From contig PIVM01000006.1 of assembly GCA_003353945.1 (NCBI GenBank), positions 1-64,000 on the forward strand: a stretch of 64,000 nt of DNA, written 5' to 3'. Both the position numbers and the translations under genes were made by a program. Below, one piece after another: positions 1 through 8,167 of the stretch. Under the pieces are notes generated by a model that saw only the letters and a list, made by a program, of their open reading frames with translations, searched no databases and had not been told where the DNA came from. Each line of letters starts with the position of its first letter. Position 1 is the first letter of the stretch. The stretch comes from Gammaproteobacteria bacterium (GTDB lineage: Bacteria; Pseudomonadota; Gammaproteobacteria; Pseudomonadales; PIVM01).

Positions 1-178
1 TCCAGTCCGCACAGAAGACTTTGGCAGGCGTAGAGCTTGTACGCATGATCAAGAAAGGCCAACAACGAAAAACACGAGGTAAAGTTCTGTCTGCTGCGGA
101 ACAGTTTTATGCATTGGCGCCATAGTCACGCCCAGAAATTCTGCCGCTTTGTTTTCATGCCTGATTTGCGACAGAACC
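1..178 (+). mobile_element. Right end of an IS6-family insertion sequence (cut by window edge)
   Basis: The segment holds the last 40 codons of a transposase and, 39 bases after its stop, a terminal repeat at 165-178. Read inward from the outer end this is GGTTCTGTCGCAAA, which resembles known IS6-family ends such as GGCACTGTTGCAAA of IS26. The outer base at 178 touches the stop codon of hspQ. The left part lies outside the window, so completeness and target duplication cannot be judged. Confidence 0.7.
3..125 (+). CDS. IS6-family transposase, C-terminal fragment
   Basis: An open frame runs from the window edge to the TAG at 123-125 and encodes 40 residues beginning QSAQKTLAGVELVRMIKKGQ. This resembles the C-terminal tail of IS6-family DDE transposases, which end with a conserved 'ARRTLKGIEAMNMIRKGQ'-like segment before a short variable tail. 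The catalytic DDE domain lies upstream of the window. The terminal inverted repeat just downstream supports the family call. The gene is truncated only by the window boundary as far as can be seen. Confidence 0.65.
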   Translation, partial: QSAQKTLAGVELVRMIKKGQQRKTRGKVLSAAEQFYALAP

Positions 179-495
179 TAGAATGGCTCCTGGTTTTTGC
201 TGTGATATTTGCCATCGATAAAATAAGCGAAGTGATTTCCCAGTTCAGGGTGGTTAATTTGTTCGTTGCAATCATCCAAATAAAGATTCTGTTGCGCTAC
301 ATAGGTTGAGTAGTTGGCGTTATGAACCAAAATGCGATACCACGGCCGATCTTTCGGAGGTGAGGATTTTGTCATTGAGTGATACCATTCATCGCTAAGT
401 TTGAAGTCGTTATCAACTTTCAGAATAACCCCCCGATAACCGAACACTTTATGTTCAATTAGCTGTCCCGCATAAAATAGTATTTCAACAGACAT
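178..495 (-). CDS. hspQ: Heat shock protein HspQ (YccV family)
   Basis: A 105-residue protein of the HspQ/YccV family. In E. coli HspQ binds hemimethylated DNA and acts as a specificity-enhancing factor for Lon protease. Visible family features are the N-terminal 'GQLIEHKVFGYRGVILKVD' strand region, 'PWYRILVHN' and 'STYVAQQNL'. I chose ATG 495, which has AAAGG nine bases upstream, over the TTG one codon earlier. The stop codon TAG is formed at the junction with the IS6 element: TA comes from the host and G from the first base of the insertion sequence. The native C-terminus may therefore have lost or changed a few residues, but the length still equals that of E. coli HspQ. lon lies about 34 kb away in this window. 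Confidence 0.87.
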   Translation of the reverse strand: MSVEILFYAGQLIEHKVFGYRGVILKVDNDFKLSDEWYHSMTKSSPPKDRPWYRILVHNANYSTYVAQQNLYLDDCNEQINHPELGNHFAYFIDGKYHSKNQEPF

Positions 496-614
496 CAATA
501 ATAACCTTTGACAAACAGTAGTAAATCAGAGTATAGGCGAGAATATTTCTCGCTGTTTTGTGAGAATGAGAACCTCTACTAATCGTTGAAAAATCTGAAG
601 GAGTTATTTTAAAA

Positions 615-950
615 ATGGTGAAGTGGATCACTGTAGTCATATTTGTAATCTGTCTGCTGCTGGCTGTTTTATGGGCAATGCCTCGCGAAATCGCTTGGGT
701 ATACGGGTTTTGGAAATATGCAGGCGAAGATCAGCGTAAATTACGAAATACTTTGAATTTTACTGAAGACGGTAAAGTAATAGTCAATGGTGAGTTTGCT
801 TGTGATTACCAATCCGCTTGGCTGGATCGGATATCAGTTCGTTGTCATTATGCGACAGGTGATGAGCGCAGCATTCATTTTCAAGCTCAGCGACGTTCTC
901 AGTCGACGATATTGGTTTCCAGTGAGGGTGAGGCATACGAGCGTTTCTAG
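615..950 (+). CDS. Small membrane-anchored hypothetical protein
   Basis: A 111-residue protein whose first 22 residues form one hydrophobic helix (VKWITVVIFVICLLLAVLWA), so it is probably a bitopic inner-membrane protein with the rest in the periplasm. The remainder is hydrophilic, with two cysteines (in 'EFACDYQ' and 'VRCHYA') that could form a disulfide. A Shine-Dalgarno AAGGAG lies about 13 bases before the ATG. The TAG stop overlaps the left end of the inverted-repeat element at 950, so insertion of that element may have set the present C-terminus. I do not recognise the family and assign no function. Confidence 0.55.
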   Translation: MVKWITVVIFVICLLLAVLWAMPREIAWVYGFWKYAGEDQRKLRNTLNFTEDGKVIVNGEFACDYQSAWLDRISVRCHYATGDERSIHFQAQRRSQSTILVSSEGEAYERF

Positions 951-1050
951 CCCGGATTTCTCACAAGACGGCAGTTCGAGTTATCTTTTGTACTGCTTGT
1001 TTAGTGCATTTTGCCAGTTTCAAGGCGAAATCCTTGTGAGAAGTCCGGGC
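950..1050. repeat. MITE-like element with 18-bp terminal inverted repeats (copy 1)
   Basis: Left end GCCCGGATTTCTCACAAG (950-967) is the reverse complement of the right end CTTGTGAGAAGTCCGGGC (1033-1050) with one mismatch. The interior is about 65 bp and has no gene. A related copy lies at 60785-60857. Size, ends and recurrence fit a non-autonomous miniature element; no transposase with matching ends is in the window. Confidence 0.7.
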
Positions 1051-1085
1051 CAGAGGGTCGCATAAAATCTATTTTTCCGCAGCCC

Positions 1086-2165
1086 TCAAGAGCTGAAACG
1101 CAATGGCAGGCGTTGTGCACCCCAATCTCCGGGCTGGACATCAAAATGGCCTGGCAGCGGCTGTTGGCAGAATTGACAGCAAGCAGCGCTGTCGAGGTGC
1201 CACTGTCCCAGTTGATACCAATCGCGTTCAATTAACAGTTTTCCACAGCGAGAACAGTAAGTGCTGCCACCTGCGCGATCATGAACGTTGCCTGTATAAA
1301 CGTGATGCAAGCCGTTTTGTAAAGCGATGTTCCGGGCTCTTGAAAGGGTGGATGCAGGTGTAGAAGGGATATCTCGCATCTTCCAATCGGGGTGGAATGC
1401 ACTGAAATGCAGAGGGATATCCTGACCTAACTCGTTTACAATCCAGCGGGTTAATTGATCAATTTCATTATTGGAATCGTTTTGCTTGGGTATCAGCAGT
1501 GTAGTAATTTCGAACCAGATATCTGTATCGTGTTTAAGATAGAGAAGGGTGTCCAGGGTTGTTGCTAAAGAGGCACCACAGAGGTTTTTATAAAACGTCT
1601 CACTAAAAGCTTTTAAATCAACGTTGGCCGCATCGATGTGTTTAAAGAACTCCTGTCTTGGTTTTTCACAAATATAGCCTGCGGTGACGGCGACCGTATT
1701 GATGTTTTGCTCACGGCATTGTTGCGCCACATCAATCGCGTACTCCATGAAAATGACAGGGTCATTATAGGTAAACGCTATATGACGACAGCCCGTCTGT
1801 ATGGCAGCCTGACATAATTGCTCAGGTGTGGCCGCTTCTGCGATGGTGTCCATTTCCCTGGATTTGCTCATATCCCAGTTTTGACAAAATTTGCATGCCA
1901 AATTGCAACCGGCTGTACCAAATGAAAGTACGGGTGTGCCCGGGTAGAAATGGTTCAAGGGTTTTTTTTCAATGGGATCGACACAGAAACCACTGGAGCG
2001 GCCATAGCTGGTTAAAACCACTTGGCCGTTTTGACAGGCTCGAATAAAACACAAACCTTGTTGTCCTTCGCGTAGATGGCAATGACGAGGGCAAAGATCA
2101 CATTGGACTCGTTCAGCATCAACTTTATGCCAGTATTGAGTCGGTACGATAGACGATAGAGCCAC
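1086..2165 (-). CDS. amrS: AmmeMemoRadiSam system radical SAM enzyme
   Basis: A 359-residue radical SAM protein. The [4Fe-4S] motif CxxxCxxC is C87-C91-C94 in 'GCNLACKFC'. An N-terminal cysteine motif (CDLCPRHC, C22-C29) and a C-terminal zinc-ribbon-like pair (YCSRCGK ... CCQFC) flank the barrel. This layout matches the AmrS family, always found with a MEMO-like and an AMMECR1 protein; the reaction of the bacterial system is not established. The start is GTG at 2165, with no clear Shine-Dalgarno. The gene is divergent from the other two members, which begin at 2320, so the 154-bp gap probably carries both promoters. The 3' end lies 36 bp from the MITE-like element. Confidence 0.85.
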   Translation of the reverse strand: MALSSIVPTQYWHKVDAERVQCDLCPRHCHLREGQQGLCFIRACQNGQVVLTSYGRSSGFCVDPIEKKPLNHFYPGTPVLSFGTAGCNLACKFCQNWDMSKSREMDTIAEAATPEQLCQAAIQTGCRHIAFTYNDPVIFMEYAIDVAQQCREQNINTVAVTAGYICEKPRQEFFKHIDAANVDLKAFSETFYKNLCGASLATTLDTLLYLKHDTDIWFEITTLLIPKQNDSNNEIDQLTRWIVNELGQDIPLHFSAFHPDWKMRDIPSTPASTLSRARNIALQNGLHHVYTGNVHDRAGGSTYCSRCGKLLIERDWYQLGQWHLDSAACCQFCQQPLPGHFDVQPGDWGAQRLPLRFSS

Positions 2166-2319
2166 GATAGTACGCCATTTAGCAGCTTTGTGTAAAAACT
2201 ATGGGGGAGAGCTGGGATGATTTCAAGGTGTAAACGGTATCGATTGCAAGCATAGTCTTGATTTTTTTGTAAACAGGCTTATGTTAAGCAGTATATTTAG
2301 AAGGGCGTGAGGTGATGCC

Positions 2320-3111
2320 ATGGAGAATTCGACGCGAGAACCCGCTGTAGCGGGTATGTTTTATCCGGATAATACGCAGCAATGTGACAGAGAGCTTACC
2401 TCTTTATTAGAGGGAAATCCGAATAAGGCCAGCCTGCCTAGACCACGGGCGCTGATTGTGCCTCATGCGGGTTATATCTATTCAGGCTCTGTAGCAGCAC
2501 AAGCCTATAACCTTTTGTGCCCCTATAAAAATGATATTCAACGTGTTCTTTTGCTGGGTCCCAGTCACCGTGTTCCCCTTTCCGGTATGGCAGTATCTTC
2601 AGCAGAAAATTTCAGAACACCATTGGGTTCGATACCTCTTGACAGAAATGCCATCGCTCGTATTCAGGGACTGCCCGATGTAAAAGAAATGGATTTGGCG
2701 CATCAATTTGAACACAGTCTTGAAGTGCAGTTACCGTTTCTACAAAAAGTACTGGGTGCATTTTCTCTGATCCCAATTGTTGTGGGGGACTGTGCGCCCG
2801 AGTCTGTAGCGGATGTGCTGCAGTTGCTATGGAACAGCAGTGACACACTCACGATTGCCAGCTCTGATCTGAGTCATTTTCTGGAATATGAGCGCGCCTG
2901 TCAGCTTGATAAAGAAACCAGCAATGCAATTGAGCGATGCGACTATCATTTAACGGGTGAGCAGGCATGTGGGTGTCATGCAGTGAATGGCGTCTTGTTT
3001 GAAACCAAACGAGCAGGTAACCAGGTGACTTGTCTGGCACTTGCAAATTCGGGCGATACGGCCGGTGATAAGAGTAGAGTGGTGGGTTATGGCGCATACG
3101 CAATTAGTTGA
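2320..3111 (+). CDS. amrB: AmmeMemoRadiSam system protein B (MEMO1 family)
   Basis: A 263-residue protein of the MEMO family, related to extradiol-dioxygenase-fold proteins. The family metal-site residues appear present: H49 in 'PHAGYIYSG', H83 in 'LLGPSHRVP' and C217 in 'ACGCHAV', matching H49, H81 and C244 of human MEMO1, which binds iron or copper. The ATG at 2320 has GAGGTGA five bases upstream. Its last 23 bp overlap the start of the AMMECR1 gene, so the two are translated together. Function in bacteria is unknown; by association it acts with the radical SAM enzyme encoded divergently. Confidence 0.88.
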   Translation: MENSTREPAVAGMFYPDNTQQCDRELTSLLEGNPNKASLPRPRALIVPHAGYIYSGSVAAQAYNLLCPYKNDIQRVLLLGPSHRVPLSGMAVSSAENFRTPLGSIPLDRNAIARIQGLPDVKEMDLAHQFEHSLEVQLPFLQKVLGAFSLIPIVVGDCAPESVADVLQLLWNSSDTLTIASSDLSHFLEYERACQLDKETSNAIERCDYHLTGEQACGCHAVNGVLFETKRAGNQVTCLALANSGDTAGDKSRVVGYGAYAIS

Positions 3112-3664
3112 GTACAGTGACGCACAACAGCAGCTATTGCTGGCTTTGGCGCAGCGTTCAGTTGAAATAGCAGTTAACGAAGGACGGCGAATGCCTGTGA
3201 CTGCTGAAGACTACGAATTTCCCTTGCAGCAGAATAGAGCAACATTTGTGACGCTGACAATACAAAATAAATTGCGAGGCTGCATTGGTTGCCTGGATGC
3301 TATAGAGCCACTGGTTGCAGGTGTTGTGCACAATGCGTATTCCGCAGCTGTGTGTGATCCGCGTTTTAATCCTGTTCGTCCTGGAGAATTGGCGGAGCTC
3401 CATTTTGAGATTTCCATATTGTCACCGGTTCAACCGATTGTTGTGGATGATGAATCTCAGTTATTAGCCGTATTAGTGCCAAACGTGGACGGTCTCATTC
3501 TGGAGGATGGAATGCATCGGGCGACCTATCTACCCACTGTCTGGACGCAATTACCCCAAGCAGAAACGTTTCTCTGCGAGTTGAAAGCCAAAGCCGGATT
3601 ACCAGCAGACTACTGGTCTGAATCGATCAAATTCTGGCGTTATACCACAGAGACTTTCGATTAG
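3089..3664 (+). CDS. amrA: AmmeMemoRadiSam system protein A (AMMECR1 domain)
   Basis: A 191-residue AMMECR1-domain protein. The family signature 'LRGCIGCLDA' is present about residues 60-69, followed by 'ASAVCDPRFNP'-like sequence ('AAVCDPRFNPV') and 'LHFEISILSP'. I chose ATG 3089 because the family begins near this point; the upstream in-frame ATG at 3041 would add 16 residues lying inside the MEMO-like gene. It overlaps amrB by 23 bp. AMMECR1 proteins have no proven enzymatic role. The three-gene set in one locus makes the assignment firm even though the function is open. Confidence 0.87.
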   Translation: MAHTQLVEYSDAQQQLLLALAQRSVEIAVNEGRRMPVTAEDYEFPLQQNRATFVTLTIQNKLRGCIGCLDAIEPLVAGVVHNAYSAAVCDPRFNPVRPGELAELHFEISILSPVQPIVVDDESQLLAVLVPNVDGLILEDGMHRATYLPTVWTQLPQAETFLCELKAKAGLPADYWSESIKFWRYTTETFD

Positions 3665-4199
3665 TATTTGCTGTGATCACATACGGTTTCTGACATAAAG
3701 CAGGTAAAATCTAACCTGGAACGGCAAATATTATAAAATATGACCGATTATGTACGTTAAGCTGTCTGTTTAGGACGTTGTTTGTTGCTGTCTTTTCAGA
3801 AAAAATGCATGGATGTTTTAGTTTTGTCTTTTTTATTGTAGTGTACTCCTTAACTCATTGAAATAGTTCAAATATTGAGGCGGGTTGAGCGTTTTATCTA
3901 CATAAAGTTTACAGCTTGAGTGTACAAGCAATGAAAAGTAATGCCTGACTTTTATCAGAAACTACCTGCTTTTGTCTCTTGTGTGTAGATAGAGTTGCTG
4001 CAACACATTGAAAATTCTAGATTTCTGCCTATGCGGGAATCATTGAATGGTAAAGATTTCGTCATTTCTGAAAACTCCTTAGGTTTTACAGAGAGACGAA
4101 GTGAGATTTTTATTCGATAGTGTGGCAAAATGCTATTTACTAATAACGTATGGTTATAATAAGTAATGCCTAACAGCTTACTATGAAGGGGGATTTCCA
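3665..4199. other. Intergenic region, no gene seen
   Basis: 535 bp, AT-rich, between the AMMECR1 gene and an acyl-CoA dehydrogenase. I see no credible coding frame on either strand, no clear terminator hairpin and no tRNA. It should hold the promoter of the downstream gene, but no convincing -35/-10 pair stands out. Confidence 0.5.
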
Positions 4200-5393
4200 T
4201 TGGACGCTTTAGAACAGTTTAGAACTGAAACTCGTCAATGGCTTGAAGCACATTGTCCACAATCAATGCGCAGTCCGGCCAGTTCCATGGATGAACAATG
4301 TTGGGGTGGAAGAAACGTAGAATTTAGCGGTGACGACCAGCGCCTATGGTTTGAGGCTATGAGAGATCGAGGCTGGTTTTGCCCTGATTGGCCTAAAGAA
4401 TATGGTGGTGCAGGTGTATCTGCCGAAGAGCATCAGGTGCTGAAGGACGAATTAAAACGTATTAGCGCTCGCCCGGCACATGTGAATCTTGGTATATGGA
4501 TGACAGGCCCCGTTATAAGGGAGTTTGGTACAGACGAGCAAAAAGCAGAGCATTTGACAAAAATTGCGAGCGGTGAGATACGTTGGTGTCAGGGCTATAG
4601 TGAGCCGGGCGCTGGTTCAGATCTAGCAAGCCTGCAATGTAAAGCAGTCCGCGATGGCGACGAATTCGTATTAAACGGTTCAAAAATATGGACATCTTAT
4701 GCCGACGATTCTGATTGGATTTATTGTCTTGTTCGTACCGATCCAGATGCTCCAAAGCGTGAAGGTATCACTTTTATCCTGTTTGATATGCAGTCAAAAG
4801 GAGTGTCGACCAAAGCCATAGAGTTGACCAATGGAGAAAAACATTTTTGCCAGACATTTTTTGATAACGTGCGCGTACCAGTTAAGAACGTCTTGGGTGA
4901 AATCAATAAAGGGTGGACAGTAGCCAAGCGAGTACTGGAATTTGAACGTGCCATGATGGCTGAAATGGAAGAAAACGCTGCAAGGCCTGAAGATTCAACC
5001 GTCGATCTGGCTAAAAAGTATATTGGCATGGCTCACGGTAAGATTGCCGACCGACCTATCCGAGACCGTATTGCTAAACATGAGATGAACTCTCGGGCTT
5101 TTGATATCACAATGAAACGTGTTGTCGAGGAGTTTGCTGCGAGTGATCCGTTGGCTGGAATGGCTGCGATAATAGCTAAATACCAGGGTACAGAGGAAGA
5201 TAAGCGAAAATATGAGTTGATCTTGGATATCCTCGGCGAACGTGGCCTGGGTTGGGAGGGCGATGATTTTGACAATGATGAACTACGCATGACCAAACAA
5301 TTTCTGTCTGCTTTTGCGCATACCATTGCGGGCGGTACATCAGAGATTCAATTGAATATCATCGCAAAAAGAGTGCTTGGACTGCCAGATTAA
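4200..5393 (+). CDS. Acyl-CoA dehydrogenase (alpha-type, unpaired)
   Basis: A 397-residue acyl-CoA dehydrogenase, which oxidises an acyl-CoA to the 2-enoyl-CoA using FAD. The FAD/substrate segment 'GYSEPGAGSDLASL' and 'KIWTS' lie at about residues 138-167, and the C-terminal 'AGGTSEIQLNIIAKRVLG' is typical. It lacks the REQFGR motif of ordinary homotetrameric enzymes, as in the alpha subunits of heteromeric (alpha2beta2) steroid-type dehydrogenases. No beta-type partner is adjacent. The start is TTG 4200, supported by AAGGGGGA seven bases upstream; no in-frame ATG is better placed. The substrate is not determinable from sequence; a bulky side-chain or ring-derived acyl-CoA is an inference. 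Confidence 0.85.
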   Translation: MDALEQFRTETRQWLEAHCPQSMRSPASSMDEQCWGGRNVEFSGDDQRLWFEAMRDRGWFCPDWPKEYGGAGVSAEEHQVLKDELKRISARPAHVNLGIWMTGPVIREFGTDEQKAEHLTKIASGEIRWCQGYSEPGAGSDLASLQCKAVRDGDEFVLNGSKIWTSYADDSDWIYCLVRTDPDAPKREGITFILFDMQSKGVSTKAIELTNGEKHFCQTFFDNVRVPVKNVLGEINKGWTVAKRVLEFERAMMAEMEENAARPEDSTVDLAKKYIGMAHGKIADRPIRDRIAKHEMNSRAFDITMKRVVEEFAASDPLAGMAAIIAKYQGTEEDKRKYELILDILGERGLGWEGDDFDNDELRMTKQFLSAFAHTIAGGTSEIQLNIIAKRVLGLPD

Positions 5394-5432
5394 TGACTCG
5401 TTTTCAGTTTGCTCCAGTAAATGAAGCTGGCA

Positions 5433-6467
5433 TCAGTCAGCTTCGATTGCATACAGTATGCAATCATTCTTTGCGATATTTGCATCCATTGTAATCATAA
5501 ATAGTTTCAATGGTTTTACAGGAAAGAGCTGCCTGTCAATCATCTGGAAAAAGTCGCTCAGTTGTTTTTCTCCCTCTGCACTGATCAGCCGTAGGCTAGT
5601 CAGCCCCTTATCTCCCAACAAGCCCAAACACGCATCGCTGTTTACAACACCGAAATTATAATTTTCTATGTTGGGTCGCAGGCAAATATCGACGCCGGGT
5701 TTTATATTTTCCTCGTAGGTGATACTGGCCTCGGCAACGGCCTCAAGGCGCATCGGCTTATGTAATATTTCCAAATCCATTATGCCGGCATCGTAGTGCA
5801 TCACATCTTCCTGATTGATATAACGCTCAATACCTTCGTAAGCAATACTGTGGGATTCTCGATCGTAACTGCCACCACACTCGATAGTCGCTGTTGGAAT
5901 ATGGTCCTTCTGTTCGCTGAGTTCCATTAATGCACCAAGGCGAAGATCAGTAACGATTAGCCGCTGTGTAAATAATGAAGCGAGTGCTTTGTGAGTGCTA
6001 TCACCGTTAACAGCTACCGCAAAGCTGGGACCAGATCCTGAGGTATTATGAATATCCAGTAGTGCCTCAGGACGATATTCCCATAGAAGATCCAGTAAAG
6101 CCCTGGCAATTGTGCCCATGTCATCATCATATGGTGCTCTGAAACAACGGTTAAGATCACGGGAACCTGGTATAAAGCGATGAGTCAATGGCGGTGCAGT
6201 CAATGCTGCTTTGATGTTGGCAATAAACAAATGCAAGTTTGTTGCGGGCTGCTGTTGTTGCTTTAACCAGTGCAGCAAAGCGATAGTGCCTGAGGGCTCA
6301 TTACCGTGTAACAGAGTGCAAATAGCTCGACTGCGGTTTTGGTCTTTACCTGTCAGTGTTATCCATGTGGGTTTGGCAAGTGCAGTGAGAAATTCTTCAA
6401 TTGAATTACCCCACTGAGTAGGATCAGGGTCGAGTAGTTTTTGAATAACGGGAGTACAATCTGTCAT
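5433..6467 (-). CDS. Aspartoacylase / succinylglutamate desuccinylase-family hydrolase
   Basis: A 344-residue zinc hydrolase of the AstE/AspA branch of the M14-like fold. Zinc ligands are the H and E of 'LLHGNEPSG' and the H of 'ALLDIHNTSG'; 'RDLNRCF' supplies the family arginine motif, and the C-terminal 'ATIECGG' holds a probable catalytic Glu. I chose ATG 6467, which overlaps the upstream stop as ATGA, over ATG 6482. This means it is translationally coupled to the GCS2-like gene that precedes it. The substrate is unknown; the pairing suggests removal of an acyl or amino-acid group related to the product of the partner ligase. Confidence 0.75.
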   Translation of the reverse strand: MTDCTPVIQKLLDPDPTQWGNSIEEFLTALAKPTWITLTGKDQNRSRAICTLLHGNEPSGTIALLHWLKQQQQPATNLHLFIANIKAALTAPPLTHRFIPGSRDLNRCFRAPYDDDMGTIARALLDLLWEYRPEALLDIHNTSGSGPSFAVAVNGDSTHKALASLFTQRLIVTDLRLGALMELSEQKDHIPTATIECGGSYDRESHSIAYEGIERYINQEDVMHYDAGIMDLEILHKPMRLEAVAEASITYEENIKPGVDICLRPNIENYNFGVVNSDACLGLLGDKGLTSLRLISAEGEKQLSDFFQMIDRQLFPVKPLKLFMITMDANIAKNDCILYAIEAD

Positions 6468-7951
6468 GGTTGTAAATCCCATAATGCCACGGGGCGGTCT
6501 TTTTCTGCTTCAGCCATATAATGATCGACCAGTAATGAAAGCGACTCTTCAAGTGAGTAATAGCTTTGCAATTTATCGAATAAAGTTAATTGCCACTTGG
6601 CGCCGTTTCTACGGTGTTCAATGCGTTCTTCAATGATCGAAAGCATCTTTTCGGATTCTGAGTCAGAAACGCCAATGTTGCTCAGGCCTTGATATGCGAT
6701 AGGCATTAATTGTTTGGCGATTTCCACAACGGGCTTGGTTTCAAGACCGCTGGAATTATCGCAGGGCCAAATTAGCTCTGCCCCAAGACCCTTATGTGCA
6801 GCGCGATAAAAATTTTTCTTGGCAATATCGAAAGGCAGAGCCGGTAACAATTTGTTGATGACCGGTTTGAGTCCTTCAGCCAATCCAATAATAAAAGCGG
6901 CATTCGCCGTCATGTCAATGGCTGTTGGACCGGCTGGCAACGCACGCATTTCTATTCTTAAATGTCCGCCATCAACCGCATCATAGACGGGACGATTCCA
7001 CTGCCAGACGGAACTTTGATGTAGACGCAACTCGGACAACTCTGGTGTTTCACCCCGGGCAATGCGAGCCATTGAATCTTCATCATCAACGATCGGGAGC
7101 AAAGGAGGGTAGAGGTTGACTGATTCAGCAAATAGCTCATAGGCACTGTTTCTGAGCCAACCATGACCGAAGCAGACGCGAGCAGGTTCATGCCAGTCGC
7201 TGTGCTGGCGTAGCCGACTGTCGATGGATTGTTTAAACAGAGGGATACGTGTTTCATGCCAAAGGCGGTGTCCAAGAAACATGGGAGAGTTGGCTGATAC
7301 AGCAACAGCCAGTGGTGTTGCTAGCTGAATGGCGTTGTACAGATCAACAAAGTCTGCTGGATTGACTCGGTAATGGATCTGCAAAGAGGTATTTGCGCCC
7401 TCAAGGGTAACCGTTTGCGGATCTAATTGTAGAGGTTCGATACCGCCGATATCGATATGGAATTGTCCATCGGTAAAACCTTTTAAACCATTGGTGAGAG
7501 CATGGTAGCGAGGCAAATCTGTCATTGCGGCCTGGCCAAAATCTGTTCCGCGCAGTGTGGGTAGTATGCCAATGGCGAGTATATCGAGCTCTTCCTCCTG
7601 TGCAGCGCAGCGCAGTTTTGCCATGGTTTGACGCAGTTGTTGGTGCAGAGTCGAAAAAATGTCGCTGTCGACCGATAGCGGAGGAAAGTTGTATTCGAGA
7701 TTGTAGCGGTTAAGTTCCATGGTCAGGTTGGGGTCATTGATTTTTTCGCCCAGTTCCAGGTTGTAAAATTGCGGCAGGTTGTTTTTTCCGACAATATACA
7801 GCTCTAGTTCGACGCCAAGAGAACGTGGACCTACGCCAAATTCGTCTCGAGACAGCAAATGTTCCAAAGACAGCAGGTTATCCTGTAATCGTTGAGAAAA
7901 TTGACAGTATTGTTCTGCGGTGAAACGACAGCTGTTGATTGATTGCCCCAT
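6464..7951 (-). CDS. GCS2-family glutamate-cysteine-ligase-like carboxylate-amine ligase
   Basis: A 495-residue protein of the GCS2 family (plant/proteobacterial glutamate-cysteine ligase and YbdK-type ligases), which form a peptide-like bond between the carboxylate of glutamate and an amine using ATP. Family cues are 'SLGVELELYIV' near residue 47, 'MELNRYNLEYN', 'GQFHIDIGG' and 'LRIEMRALPAGPTAIDM'. The length suits the family. It overlaps the hydrolase gene by 4 bp (ATGA). Whether cysteine is the real acceptor is not clear; the coupled aspartoacylase-like gene points to a specialised metabolite or peptide role rather than glutathione synthesis. Confidence 0.7.
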   Translation of the reverse strand: MGQSINSCRFTAEQYCQFSQRLQDNLLSLEHLLSRDEFGVGPRSLGVELELYIVGKNNLPQFYNLELGEKINDPNLTMELNRYNLEYNFPPLSVDSDIFSTLHQQLRQTMAKLRCAAQEEELDILAIGILPTLRGTDFGQAAMTDLPRYHALTNGLKGFTDGQFHIDIGGIEPLQLDPQTVTLEGANTSLQIHYRVNPADFVDLYNAIQLATPLAVAVSANSPMFLGHRLWHETRIPLFKQSIDSRLRQHSDWHEPARVCFGHGWLRNSAYELFAESVNLYPPLLPIVDDEDSMARIARGETPELSELRLHQSSVWQWNRPVYDAVDGGHLRIEMRALPAGPTAIDMTANAAFIIGLAEGLKPVINKLLPALPFDIAKKNFYRAAHKGLGAELIWPCDNSSGLETKPVVEIAKQLMPIAYQGLSNIGVSDSESEKMLSIIEERIEHRRNGAKWQLTLFDKLQSYYSLEESLSLLVDHYMAEAEKDRPVALWDLQP

Positions 7952-8167
7952 CGTGTGCTTCCTAACTGTTATGGCAAAAGTGTGTTGTCGTGTAAGTAAA
8001 CTAACGTGGCGGTAGTGTAGGTAAATTACTCATCATTGCCTAACGTAGTATAGATAGGTGTAGTATAGACAGGTGATGTTTTTGCCTGCCCTAGCGTGCA
8101 CTCTACGCAATCCTTTTCATTATTCTAAGATAAATACATCTGAAACGCCTTATACGAGACAAAACTG

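Noticed and set aside
3955..4200. 81-codon minus-strand frame in the gap before the acyl-CoA dehydrogenase
   Set aside because: No start signal, and the amino-acid composition is not protein-like; the region is kept as intergenic.
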